Both the position numbers and the translations under genes were made by a program. A stretch of DNA of 64,000 nt from Brachionus manjavacas. Lineage: Eukaryota; Rotifera; Eurotatoria; Ploima; Brachionidae. Shown piece by piece: positions 1-12,100 of the stretch. Numbering within the stretch: the stretch's first letter is position 1; every line of letters begins with the position of its first letter. A model generated the notes under the pieces. That model ran no database searches and was not told the DNA's origin. It was given only the letters and a program-made list of their open reading frames with translations. The DNA lies in the NCBI GenBank assembly GCA_019054805.1, contig JAHQIY010000009.1, forward strand, positions 868,001 through 932,000, read 5' to 3'.

Positions 1-252
1 AATGCAGAAGAAACAATTAATACCGTTAATGTAAAAACGATTAATGTTTTGATAGAATCAATTAGATCATGATATAAAATTGAAAACATTGGTCCGATTG
101 AAATGGCTTATTTATATATAACTGAAGAAGAAAACTAACTGATTTGGAAAATGGTTTAGGGATTTATGGACCAATTTTTGATCTAGAAAGGCTTAAACAC
201 GAATTTGAGCTGTGGTATGCATTCAAAAAAAATTTGGGAATTTAAAAATATT
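1..252 (+). pseudogene. Possible decayed transposase-like fragment
   Basis: Reading the plus strand gives stretches of plausible protein broken by stops and a frame change. One open piece at about 139-243 contains GIYGPIFDLERLKHEFELWY, which resembles the spacing seen in hAT/zinc-finger-MYM type transposases. The piece runs off the left edge, so its extent is unknown. This is a weak resemblance from memory of the family and there is no catalytic motif in view. It could equally be a fragment of a host gene. Confidence 0.2.
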
Positions 253-479
253 CAACAGGAAAACAGACTGAATGAACTAAAAAAAATTTTTTTGGGTCCT
301 TAAGTTTCTTTAATTCATTGAGCAAAACAACGTGGGGACATTTTGAGCTACAAAATTGTCTTAGAGATGAACCCCACTAAGTTAAAATTGGTTAAGAGGG
401 ATAGTAATGGCTTTCTAGATTCATCCTTTAATTTTTCCAAATTTAAGCAGTTGACTTGTTCACAATCTTTATTATGATT

Positions 480-1375
480 TATTGGTAGAACTGGTGTATA
501 CATACTTTTTGACTGGACTTAGACGACAAAAGAGATTCTTCATTTATTGACTCGTTATTCGGGAACTTTGAAATTTTGGTTATCATGTTCAATATGTTTG
601 CTTCTATTTTAGAAAATTCTTCTTCGCCTTCATGAATCGCTAGTTCACTTCAGTCGATTTTGCTCGTTCAAACGATTAAAGCCTCACAGCTAATGATCAT
701 TTCTGAGTCAATTGTTCTTTTTAGGTTACATTTTTCGCAAGCTTGGTTATTAACAGGACATCAAGCAATGTTGTGACCTTCACCATTACAAAAAAAAACA
801 ATTTTGTTTGTGTCCAAAAATTTAAATTACGCACTTTAATCTGTAAAGAACTGTGGGAAGAGTCAAATTTCTAACTAACTGATCTAATTCTTTCGGAAAG
901 GAAACTTTAACTCGTTTCATACCGTTTTTATTTTGACTATCTTTGTATGTTTCTTCTAATATTTGTTAGATTTCGAGATGTTTGAGACCATTGATTTAAC
1001 AGCATCGAAAAAGTCTCGAAATTATTCCTTGTTGAAATCTCCTTAAATTTTAAAATTGTTTGCATTTTTTTAAAAATGTTTGCATCTTCAATCTTAAAAA
1101 ATTCATCATTTATTTCGATTGAACGTTCAAAGACTTTCGAAGCGGTAAAGATGTGTTGGATCTTTTAAATTCCATATTTTGTTCGAAGGGAAATTGTAAA
1201 TAGCTGTAATTTCTTTGAATTTCGAGTCTCTGAGTACTCTTTTGAGTTGCTTAAAGATTTTTTTGCGATCATCAGGTCTCTCAAATTTTTTAAGAATCAA
1301 TTTGACTGAATTAAAATTCCATCGTTGAATTTCGCTTAGGTTCACTAGCGAACTTTGCATTTGAAATTTAGCTTT
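480..1375 (-). pseudogene. Decayed gag/ORF1-like zinc-knuckle protein, copy 1
   Basis: A minus-strand frame of 77 codons (1360-1127) rich in Lys and Arg is followed downstream by a zinc-knuckle region at about 790-690. That region keeps the order C-x2-C-x4-H-x4-(stop)-C-P, then a second C-x2-C half-knuckle. An in-frame stop just before the first knuckle's last Cys shows decay. A further acidic stretch continues to about 500. The same arrangement recurs at 2282-2527, so this is a repeated family, most likely the nucleic-acid-binding ORF1/gag protein of a retrotransposon. No reverse transcriptase was recognised next to it. The link between the 1127-1360 frame and the knuckle region is inferred from order and strand. 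Confidence 0.45.
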
Positions 1376-2269
1376 TAAAATACGTGATGACGCTATAAAT
1401 AGAAATCAAGATTGCTAAGCCCAAAGTAGACTTTGCAACTTTTGATTAAATGACCGCAATTTTTCCTCAACTTTATAAACTCAGTTATTTTTTTGTTTAG
1501 AGAGCTCTGTTTATTTACTTCGAAAAAAATTTAGGTAAGTTAAGTTATCTCTCTATCTTTTCTGACTAAGGAAGAAGAAACCAGAAAAAGATCTGGAATT
1601 TTAAAATATTGCTTACTAAACATTTTAAAAGTTGTCATTTATTATTAGGAGGTCTGATTCAAGTTAAAAAATCAATTTTTTTTCATAGATTATTCTTAAT
1701 GCAAATGAGTTCAGAAGGTAGGAGTCAAGCGAAAATTCGTGTATAAATTCTATATCTTCCTTGTCTAAAATTGCTACACATCTCGCAATTTATTCCGTGG
1801 TTTAACTTTTGATTGGTAGTTATTAAAGTCTAAAAAAAAATTTGATTCACTTTAACATATTTTTGTTTCATTGAGTATTAAAATATCTGAAGGGTTCTGA
1901 GTCAGAAATTTTCTAATAATTTAACCTTACTGGAAAGATGTGAACAATTCAAATGTGTAACTAAAAACCTTTTTTAGGCTCCTTAGTAAAATAAGCTCTA
2001 TTAAAGGATTTTTCAGTAAAACGTAAATTTGGTTGATTATCTTATTAAGCAGAAATAAAGGTTGTTGCTTAATTGTATTCGTTAATTTCTTTTTTTTGTT
2101 GTGCTTCTTGATTTAATCTTCTGGTCAAGCTGATCGTCTGCATCTCGAACTCAGATTTCCTTTTTATTTAATTTTTGTTTAAAAAAATTTTGGACTTATT
2201 TTTTATGCATACTTAAATTTGTATCTGGCTGATATTCTGGTGTATTTGGCTTTTCTTTTATATCATCAT

Positions 2270-2530
2270 CAATTTAAACCTTCATGATTTTTTGAGTCTC
2301 GTCTTTTCGATTTCAAGTTCACTTAAGTTCTTCTTCATTTTCTGTAGTGACTTAAGTTTTACGAGAATTGAACATTTCTGATTCAAGTGTCTTTTCTGTT
2401 GAAATCTTTCACATATTGAATTTTTTACTGGGCATTTAGCTATATTGTGCCCTTCATCGTCACAAAAATAATTTTTGTACTTCAATTTTTTATGAATATT
2501 GTAATGAAAATTTATTCCTAAATTCAAATA
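2270..2530 (-). pseudogene. Decayed gag/ORF1-like zinc-knuckle protein, copy 2
   Basis: An 81-codon minus-strand frame contains a first knuckle of the form (N)-x2-C-x4-H-x4-C-P with the leading Cys replaced by Asn. A second knuckle has the form C-x2-(F)-x4-H-x4-C with its second Cys replaced by Phe. Copy 1 at 690-790 retains the Cys residues missing here and lacks ones present here, so the two copies decayed independently from a protein with two tandem CCHC knuckles. A Lys/Glu-rich helix-like tail follows. Probable retrotransposon nucleocapsid/ORF1 remnant, not an active gene. Confidence 0.45.
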
Positions 2531-3156
2531 ATTTTTTATTTTTATTTTTTTCTTAAAGAGTTGAAGAGTATTACTTCTTTTGCTTGTTTAAATATACTAA
2601 TAATTCTTTCCATTTGTTAAATTTTTTTGATATAAATGCAACTAAATTTTGCATTTTAATATATCTGGTATTAGAAAAAAAGTATATCCAGGACAAAATT
2701 AACTTTTTCTTCTTTTACTTTATATCCGAGTGATTTAACTTAAGTATCTCATTAAACTAAAGGACGATTGCAAAAGTCATTCAGAGGTATCTTTAGATAG
2801 GAGTAGTAAGAAAATAATAATCGGAACCAGCTGAAAAAGTGGGTTCAAGTCGGTTGCTGAACAACAGACTTTTAACATAATCAACTGATTTGTTTTAGGC
2901 TCTGGCTGCAAAAATCATCCATACGGGGCTGTACAAGTCTCATAAGGCTTATTAAGGTTAAAAAAAAAGCGCCCGCATAATCGAATAATTTAAAGCATTC
3001 AGCTATTAAGGTTATATTTGTTTCATTGTCAGGAAAACCCAACCATCAGCATTACAATATATTAAAAAAATTTATTTTTATGTAGCGAGATTTAAATTAG
3101 TAATAAAAAAGTATTTTATTGCTTTCATTTTTTTTATTTATTTTTATCTTTTTTGG
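2531..3156. other. AT-rich stretch without a recognised gene
   Basis: No coding frame or structured element was recognised here. It separates the zinc-knuckle debris from two adjacent retroposon 3' tails. Confidence 0.5.
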
Positions 3157-3200
3157 TCTGAAGGAGCCTTAGCTCAATACAGATAAACAAATAAATAAAA
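3157..3200 (+). repeat. LINE 3' tail (GAGC..AGCTC hairpin plus AAATA repeat)
   Basis: This is one of seven copies in the window of a short module: TCTGAAGGAGC, a near-palindromic GAGCnnnAGCTC, GTACA or similar, then A-rich AAATAAATAA repeats. At 44945 and 50950 the same module ends recognisable LINE coding sequence, so here it is read as a severely 5'-truncated insertion of that family. Confidence 0.6.
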
Positions 3201-3304
3201 TAGTATAGACCTAAAATAAATAATTGAGTATTAGATGTCTGAACACTAACAAAATAAATAATTTAGTATAAAATCAATTTCATTTCTTATAAATTTGTTT
3301 GTAG

Positions 3305-3350
3305 TCTAAAGGAGCTCAAGCTCGGTACAAAAAAACAAATAAATAAAAAT
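3305..3350 (+). repeat. LINE 3' tail, second copy in tandem
   Basis: This has the same 3'-terminal module as at 3157-3200, here with a clean GAGCTCAAGCTC palindrome followed by a GTACA-type box and AAATAAATAA repeats. It lies about 100 bp from the first copy in the same orientation and just beyond the 3' end of the minus-strand protease gene. Confidence 0.6.
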
Positions 3351-3628
3351 AAAAATTTGTTATATTTGAAATCAATTTATTCTAAGAATGGTTAAAAATT
3401 TCATTAACATCAAACTTGTTAAATTCACTGTTAATTTGTTACAAAAAAATCACAAAATTTTGTTTTTTTCATAAAAGTGTGATATGAATTGATTTTGTTC
3501 TTTTTTTTTAATTTAAAAAAAATTTATTTTTTTAAATAAAAAAAAATTATTTTATAATATTATAATAAATGATGTTCCTTTAAATTTCAAAATTGGATTT
3601 ATCTAAAAAAAGATATGATAAAAAATTT

Positions 3629-5785
3629 CTAAGCAATAGTTCTCAACAAATTAAGAATGAAAATCAATACAACCAAATGAGATATTATCAATTTTTTCAA
3701 ACTATTTTTCTGAGAATTTTGATCGTTTGAATCTTCACCGCTGCCATTAGAGGTAGAAGAAATGCTGTCACTAGAAGTAGAAGAAATGCTGCCACTAGAA
3801 GTAGAGGAAATGCTGCCACTAGAAGTAGAAGAACTGTTGCCACTTGAGTCCATATTAGCCATTATCCAATCGATGTATTTTGGCACTTTTGAAAAATAGC
3901 TAGAAAGATTATTCAAACAATCACCTGAATCGGTGAAGCCAAAACTAGTTAAACCATACAAATACCATTTTCTACTTGATAAATACATAAGAGGACCACC
4001 CGAGTCTCCAAAACAAGTATTTGATTCTTTACCTGAGTCATCATATGCACAATAGTGCAAATTTGTTGATACGGGACAAATCAATGGATCTTCAAAAATT
4101 TTCATTGTTGTTTGATACAAAATATTAGATGAACTTGGGCCACTCGGGCTTGTAAATCCCCTTAAAAAAATTTGAATAAAATTTCTTTCAACCAAAATTT
4201 TATAGCTTTATTAATAAAATGTTTTTTTTCGAATAATAATAATTTAAAATAAGATACAAATTAAAATTATTATTTAACAAGGGGATTGTAAAAAAGTGGT
4301 GATTTAAAAGTTTTAATTTCTAAAGAAAGCTTGATATGTTTATTTTGTTCAACGGGCAATTCTCCAAATTACTATTCAGACCTCTTTGATTTTAGTAACA
4401 ATTAAAAACATCTTTTAGACCAAGAACGTCTTAAAGAAAAATGACCAAATGTGTTCGTCTTAAATCAAATCTATAAACTGAATTTTTGGCTAACCACAAA
4501 ACCAAGTAAAACCAACATCAGTATCCTACAACAGTAAATTTTTTGTGATCTTAAATTTTTATTTAATTAAGACTAACAAAAAAATAAATTTCTTCTTTTT
4601 TTTTTTTTCTAATAACTATTAATTAAATTAAATGGATAAAACTAAGAATTATGCGATCGTCTCGAAACATTAGCTATTTTATCGTACGATCCATCCGAAA
4701 ATTGTCAGTCAGAAATGAAATTAACAACGCGGAAACGTAACCAATGTGAAAATGTACTATGATAGTGTACCAGTTTCAGGATGAAATAAATACTAAAGTT
4801 AATGAAGTAATTCTGAATGTAAATAATGACTTGCTTTGGGATATTGGTTTGGGAAAAGGTGTGGAGAAAAATGTAAAGGTGAATGGGGTTTGCAGCTACA
4901 TAAGTAAAAAGGACATAAAGAAAAATAAATATTTTTCATATTGTATTAATAAACTATATTTAATCAATTCAATTATTTTAAGATCGCAGAAATTTACAAA
5001 CGTGAACTGAAGATCACTTAAATTTTTAATTTATCTCCAGGTGAGCTGAGATCACGAAAACAGGTAAATTAGTCAATTTCACATATTTTCGTGATCTCAG
5101 CTCACATATCAAGGTAGAGCCGATTGTTTTATAATAAAAATTAAATTCAAAAAAGCAAAAGCTAACATATTTATGGTATTTTAATTCTAGATTTATTAGC
5201 TAAAATTGATTTATTTTTTTTATAGCAAATAATCAAAATACATAAAAAATTGAGTCTAATAAATTCAGTATTTTTTAAGAAAAATTTGAGAAAATATTGT
5301 AAAAATTATTATTTGAAAAAAAATTCTACTTACCATCCAGTTGTATAGACCTGTTGATCAATTACAATATTTTCACCAGCTAAACTTGGTAAACAAATTG
5401 TGGATATCCGACTAGATTCAGTTATTGGTTTACTTAGTTTTATCAGAGCAATATCATTTTCAAATGTCTCGGAGTTATAATCTTCATGTAGAGTAATCTT
5501 TGAAACTTCATAAGTGGTCTTACTTGCATCATTCAGATCATTTGTTCCAGCCACAATGTATGTAGACGGTGAGGTTTTGAAACAATGGGCTGCTGTGAGA
5601 ACATATTGAGAGGCGATTAGTGACCCTCCACACAAATGTGCATTTTGATTACTTGTGGTCAATGAGACCATCCAAGGCCATGTTGAGGCTGTTTCCCCAT
5701 TGATAATTTTTAACATTGTAGAGCCACAAGAAAAAACATTTTTTGTAATAAAAGCTAAATAAATAAAATAAAAGAAATTATTCAT
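3629..5785 (-). CDS. Secreted/membrane-anchored S1A serine protease
   Basis: Two exons, 5785-5334 and 4160-3629, join across a 1.17-kb GTAAGT...AAG intron and restore the family's T-G-W-G motif at the junction, giving 327 aa. A hydrophobic signal peptide is followed by a short Cys-containing propeptide and an activation site K|IING. The catalytic triad is complete: His in LTAAHC, Asp in NDIALIKL and Ser in GDSGGP. The specificity residue six before the catalytic Ser (189 in chymotrypsin numbering) is Asn, not the trypsin Asp, so trypsin-like Arg/Lys preference is doubtful. After the protease domain come four tandem octapeptide repeats of the SSTSSGSI type (24-bp DNA repeats, 3750-3850). An N/S/G/K-rich linker and a hydrophobic C-terminus (LIISHLVVLIFILNLL) suggest a GPI signal or a membrane anchor. 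The substrate is unknown. Confidence 0.88.
4161..5333 (-). other. Protease intron with uncertain repeat content
   Basis: This 1.17-kb intron is far longer than the usual 44-56 bp here. It contains an 83-codon plus-strand frame at 4759-5010 without a recognised domain and a perfect inverted repeat at 5041-5105, which suggests a mobile-element insertion enlarged it. No target-site duplication was found. Confidence 0.5.
5041..5105. repeat. Perfect 20-bp inverted repeat, 25-bp spacer
   Basis: GTGAGCTGAGATCACGAAAA at 5041-5060 is exactly reverse-complemented at 5086-5105. The region could fold as a strong hairpin in the intron RNA, or be the fused ends of a small inverted-repeat transposon. Confidence 0.9.
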
Positions 5786-8401
5786 GATTGCTTTTTAACA
5801 ACATAACCAAGGTGCTCTTTATTTTAAATACTGAAAATTTTTCGCTTGATTAAATTTTAAGCAAAATTATTTTATAAATTTTTTATGAGAAAGTCAGAAA
5901 AAAATATCACAATCTTTAGATATGAAAACTGATCATTTTAAAATTAGTAATCAAGTAATTAATTTGGTTTTGAAAAATTTTTTATTCACTTTGAATATAT
6001 AATTTTACAATACATTCAATATTTAAAATACCTTTATCATCATAATTCACTTTTATATCAAATATTTACTTTATTTTTCTTTTAAATTTTAAAACGAATT
6101 GGATTTATTTTTATATAACACAAGTGAAATGATTATTCATAATGGTCAAATAACTAATGTTTTGATAAAAAAATTTAAGTTTTAATTTCTTAATTTATTT
6201 TTCTTAAAGAGAATATTTTTGCTCAATCAATATTAAAATTAGATAATTATCTCAAATTAGAAAAAATGAATATTTTGATTCAATTAGTAGTAAATAATAT
6301 TATTTTATTCAGTTATTAAAAATTAAATGAGTTTTTTCCATTTTTTATTCTATTATTTTGTATCTTAAATTCATAAAAAAAAAATTGATTCTCTTTTAAT
6401 TACCTTTTCTGACAAGCGATTTAAAAAAAATATATCAAAACCATTCAGGTAACAATTTTTAATTTTGAAAATAAATTATTAAGTTTTATTTATTTTTTTC
6501 AATATATAATTAAATTAAAATTTTTGAATTTGAATAGCAATTTTCTATTATTATAAATTAAAATAAAATAATTTGAAAAATCACTGCTAAAATTAACCTC
6601 AATCGAAACTCAAATGGACATAAAACGTCTTTCCAAATAGAAATATCCTTTTAAACTTTTATGCTGGCAAAACAAATAAAAATCGTTTTCTCAAAAACAC
6701 TGGTCTAAAGGATTATTTAACAAATATATATTTTTACATATATTTATATTTTAAAAACTTGGGCTAGTAAAATTTTTTTGTGCAGGATGGTATTTAACAA
6801 TATCTTTGTAATTACGGTTACAAACTGTGCAATTTTTTATTTTTTTTCCTTCTAAAATATTTTTCCTAAAAAAATTAATTTCAATCTTTGATATGTGGTT
6901 TCAGATTGGAAACTAACGTATTGTTAGGAGATGTTGCGTTTGTGTCCCATATTCTTAGCTGCTCATTTTCGGTAAGATATCTATCATAGAACCCACTATA
7001 TAAATAAAAAAAAAATCAAATAATTAATAATATAAAAGTAAGAAAAATACATAATATAACAAAATTTTAAAAATAAAAAAATTTAATTATTATTGTATTT
7101 AAATTTTCATTTAAAAACTTTTTAAAAGAGAAAATATTTATAGTTGTATAAAATAGTTTAAAAAAAAACTTTTAATATATTTGTAAAAAGATATCCAAAT
7201 GTTGACAAGTTTTCGCTGTGAAGCTCAATCAGATGATTCATGTTTCTTAATTCATAGGGTAAATTTCTCACTGCGTTTGTTTTTAATTGCCCTGCTAAAA
7301 TTGGTGGATTTTGAGATGAGAAAACCCTGAATGAAAAAAATCCCAGTCTCCGAAAAATTCTCTGATGAAAAATGAAGAGTTAAAATGTTTTTAAGTATTC
7401 ATTAATAATAACAATATCATCAGCACCTATTGACGGTGGCTGTTAATATGACTTACTGTGAAAAGAGTTATCATTTTTATACTTTAGGTGAGAGTTCTAC
7501 TCATTTTACTCATTTTATACATTTTGTTCTTCGTTAGTTTGACTTAACCTTTTAAGCTTGGTTTAAAAGTAAATAGAAGCCATTAGTTGATCTTTGGTGT
7601 CAAAAGGTTGAATAAAATTTTTGAAAAATTCTATAAATTTTGTTATCATTTTTATCAAAAATATTTAAAAAAGATTAAATAGTCATTGATTATTTTTTAA
7701 TAAATGATTCATCAATGATTAAAAATTGATTAAAAGTAACAAAATTGAGCGCATTATTTCCCTTCCCTGCTAAGCCTATTCTATTAAAAAATAGACCCCC
7801 AAATCAAAGTTAAAGCTAATTTAATAAAAAAACCTTTACCTTGTGCTTACCCAAAACCCTAAACCAGGGCTTCGCCCCGGACCCCTTTGGCCTTAGCCGC
7901 TGTTACCTATACCTGGTCAGTGATCCGGATCTCGACTGGCTGCACCTGCTTCTAATTTACATGGGTTTTAAAGAAAAAGAGGGTTTTTATTGAAATAGTG
8001 GAATTTTTATTAAAATTTTCTTTGACGAAAACATTATTTGCTAATATTTTTATATGTTTAGATTAAATTTTATATTTTTTTTAGAAAATTTATTTTTTTA
8101 CTTATTTGTAAATCTGTCCCAAGCCTTTGCTCACTCATAATAAAAAAAAGACTAAACATAAAAAAATTAAAAATTAATTTTTAGCTTGAAATAATAGTTA
8201 AACTAATTGATTAATTTTTGGGATTACTTTTTTTAGGATTACTTGCCCGACAAAAAATTTATCGAATTATCTTTGTTTCTAGCGAGACCCAGGTAAGTCA
8301 ATTAGTGCTCAAATTAAGGTTAACTGTAATTTTTTGTTGCTTGTGATTATTAGCCATTCAGAAGCAGATAATTTTGCAAAATCAAATTGATTAATTCTAA
8401 A
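5786..8401. other. Intergenic AT-rich region, 2.6 kb
   Basis: No credible gene was recognised. The only notable block is the GC-rich segment at about 7855-7950. The rest is A/T homopolymer-rich sequence with short spurious frames. Confidence 0.6.
7855..7950. repeat. GC-rich dispersed repeat with GGGC-TTC-GCCC hairpin
   Basis: The core CCCTAAACCAGGGCTTCGCC followed by CCGGACCC contrasts sharply with the surrounding AT. It recurs at 19660-19687 in altered form (CCCTAAACCAGAGCTCTGCC then CCGGACCC). GGGC and GCCC can pair around a TTC loop. This is a probable mobile-element end, family not identified. Confidence 0.55.
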
Positions 8402-8630
8402 TTATATCATGCCAATGCTGACTCCGTTGTGTAATAGCCATCTAACTATTCGTTCTTTCGTTCCAAAGCTAAAGACGTCTGGCGAAGTCTCTCTTTTGAT
8501 TAAACTATGGTTTTTTAAAGTCAAAAACCACGAATTAGGCATAATGAGTAAATTGAGCAAAATGAGCAAAATGAGCCATAAGAAATTGACATTCATATCG
8601 ACAATACATGAGATTTGTGAAAGGAAATAA
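8402..8630 (+). pseudogene. LINE C-terminal coding fragment
   Basis: The plus-strand frame begins with LTPLCNSHLTIRSF. This matches the TPLCN... stretch at the C-terminus of the LINE copies near 44250 and 50750, in both DNA and protein. The rest shows no recognised domain, and at 8545-8580 there is a short tandem AAAATGAGC repeat. It is read as a 5'-truncated retroposon remnant. Confidence 0.45.
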
Positions 8631-9123
8631 TTAAAGAAAGACAATAGTCAAAATAAGGAAGGATAAAAGTTTTGAAAAATTGAACCTTTACCGAGATATA
8701 TGAAAGACTTTGACTGATTATAAAGCAAGAAAAAGTCTGGTATATTGAACTAAATTTACATAAATTCTAAATCGGCACATTCAAATTTATAAGAATATGT
8801 TAGAAAAAATGTTTGAGGCATATTTTATATCTTCAACCAGTATTGCCCCATATCTTTTATTGTGCAAATACTTGATAATTATTGTCCAAAATTCTTTTTA
8901 AATATGCTTCAAAAAAAAAATACACTTTTTTTAAATTAACCATGCATGGGGCTTAAATTCTTAGTCTAAGGTTTTATTTAAAGCGAAAACAAAATGTCAA
9001 GTTAGTTTTGCACTGTAAGACAAACTCGGAGTCGCTACTAGAACGCGCCGAAATTTTAATCTAAATTTTTATGATCACATTACCATCTGCATTTTAATTC
9101 AAAACAAAAATCCCACAACAATC

Positions 9124-12100
9124 ATGAAACTTCGCTGTGACCTTATCATCCAAAATCTCAACTCAAGCTCCAACATCAACCAGGAAAAACTCCACAAACA
9201 ATCCATCATTGGCCTATACCGTCCCAAACTAGATGACGAATCATCAAAACAAATAATTCTCACTGTTGACACCAAAACAGTCAATCTAAAATTTAGGCTA
9301 AAAAAAATCGAGCTTTACACCAAATTTATTAGCGAAGGCAAAGCAACCCTGAAGTTGATAGACGAAAATGTCTATTTGCTCATATCCAATTCACCTAGCT
9401 TGACACTGACCAATTTCATTTCATTTCTACAAATTAAGCTAGCCAAATCTTCCAAAAGTGAGCCTAGTGACAAAAATCCCAGATTTGTCAACAAATTGCT
9501 AAGTAATGTACAATGTAACATAGGAAAGAGCTACCTTGCTAATATTTCTCCTCTCACTGAAAGAGACTTTTCGGAGGCGATGAAAATTCAAAAAAATTCC
9601 AAAACAGGCAACGAGTCGCCAGTGAGGGCAGGCGAAGCTAGCCGAGCATCTCGTTTGGGCCGAGTTCCTTCGGCCAGTTCTCTAGCCCTGAAAGAAGCCA
9701 CCTCCCAAAGCAAACCAAAACTAACTCGCTCTTTGTCTTCATCGTCAAATCTTCTGGTTCAATTGACCGATGAGCAAAAAAATGTGCTCAAGATCATCAA
9801 GGATAGGAAAAATGTTTTTTTCACTGGAAGTGGCGGAACTGGAAAGTCTTTTTTAATTTCTATAATTAAAAAAATGCTGCCTAATGATGGCTGTTTTGTG
9901 ACTGCTAGCACTGGTGTGGCCGCCTCATTGATAGGTGGCATCACAATTCATGCGTTTAGTGGCTTCACTGGCAACGAGTTCAACCATGAGGTGGAAGCTG
10001 ACGGCAATAAGAGTGAAAATGATGCGAATAGGAGGATTTTGGACAAGATAATGAAGTCAAGAGACAAAGTGAACAATTGGAGAAAATGTCAACATTTGAT
10101 CATTGATGAGATATCTATGATAGATGCTAATTATTTTGACACTTTAGAATTTATAGCCAGGTAAGCTGAAAACTGAATATTCCCATTTTTTTGTTTGATT
10201 TACAATTTTTTTTAAGATCTATTAAAAATAGTGATTCACCTTTTGGCGGAATTCAGCTGATTATTAGCGGAGATTTTCTACAATTGCCACCGGTAACAAG
10301 GTACCGCGAGGAAAAGAAAAAATTTTGTTTTCAAGTAAATAAGCCTTTTAAAAAATTGATGTTCTTTTTTTTCATAACTTTTTGATTGTTTTTTAATCTA
10401 GCTAAATTTGGTCTAGTCGGTTAGGTGAACTGTGGTTCACCTATTATGAGAACAAATCTTGTTCTCGGGTTTAGTGAAAAATTAATATTTTGTTCACCAA
10501 ACCTAGGATTAGGTGAACTTTTTTTAGATTAAGTGAACTAATTAGTATTAATAATTAAAATCAAATTTATTTTCGATACAATCAAAGTTTTTTAATAGTA
10601 AATAATATTTTAAAGTTATAATAATCAATTCAAATTAATTTTTATGAGACCTCGAAAAATGTAGCTTTAAACCCCTCTCGCCTTCAAAATAGCCTCCACA
10701 GATTTTACATTTTGTAGGGTTTTTTTGTTGCTTAAAACTTGCTCAACTTTATCGATTGATTCTTGAGGAATCGATGGTTTCTCTTGAGGAATCGAAATAA
10801 CTGATATTCCTCAGAATCAAATATCTCTTTTTTTGACAAAGCAATTTTAAATTTTATTTTTTTTAATTTTGCTTTTTATAAATTCATTTTTTGCATCATC
10901 ATTTAACAGAAAGTATTAAGTTTTTTATGCATTGTAATTTTTTATTTATGAAATCTTAGAATAATTTAATTATTTATTTATTAAATTGTCTTTAACTATT
11001 TTATAGACAAATTTTAAAATAGGTGAACCACCGACTAGACCCTTTAAATTTACATCTAAAAGATGAAAGATTTTTTTGTTTTTAATTTGATTACTTTTAA
11101 AAGACCTAATGTCAATGGGGCCAAAAAAAACAGTTTGACAAAATTTTAAAAAAGAGTCCATCCTTTTTGATGCAAAAAATAGAAATTTTGGGCCTTGCCG
11201 TAAATGATATCAAGTGATAACAATAAATGTTATCTTTTGTTACTCTTCTTGTTATGTTATCAAGACTGAAAGCTTAAATGTTTTTATTTAGTGACGTTAT
11301 CAGATAAATTATATAGAAAGTATGTACATTTTTTTGTTATCATTTAAAAAAAATTTATCAGGTATTTTATAAATATTATTTCAACTTCCTTTTTTAAAGC
11401 AAACAAAAAAAAACAGTTGTTATTTATTTATTACTGTTTCTAAGTTAATGTAATCCTCAATCATTTTTCTTAAGATAAAGTCAAACAAAAAAATTTTGTT
11501 TTTTTTTCAAATTTTATAAGTATTTTGCAAGTTTTTAATTTTAATTTTTCAAATTATTTGAAAAAAAACAAAATTTTTTTGTTTGACTTTATTCTAGTAT
11601 TATATGACCTTACCAGATTAAAGAATTTTTTGTATGACTTTCCCAGAAATGAAAGTTGTTTATATGACTTTGTCGGTTGGTCAAAAAGAAATTTTTTTGG
11701 TATGACTTTTCCATATTTTTATTTGACTTTACCTTTTACTCTTCTTTAATGAACTTTATGCCCTGTAATTTCAAGTATTTGTGTAATCATTAAGTAAGCA
11801 TAGTTGAAAATAAATTTTTTAAATAAAGTAAAAAGAGATATTTTGGCATTTAAAAAAAAATTTGCCATTTTTTATGGTAATTTTTTCAAAGTGACACTAA
11901 ATTGTTTAATAAACATTGATAAACACAAAGAAATTTTTTATTTAATTTTGCATTGGGTATTTTTCAAAAAAATTAAGACAAAACATCAAAAATTCGATTT
12001 CTATTGAAGGTTCATTTTCGTCAATTTAATAAAGGGCTATTTTATCAATTTTTTAAATAATAAAAATTTAACAAACATGATTTGTTTAATCTTGAATTTA

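Noticed and set aside
4759-5010. 83-codon frame in the protease intron
   Set aside because: No recognised family; may be mobile-element debris but not supportable as a gene.
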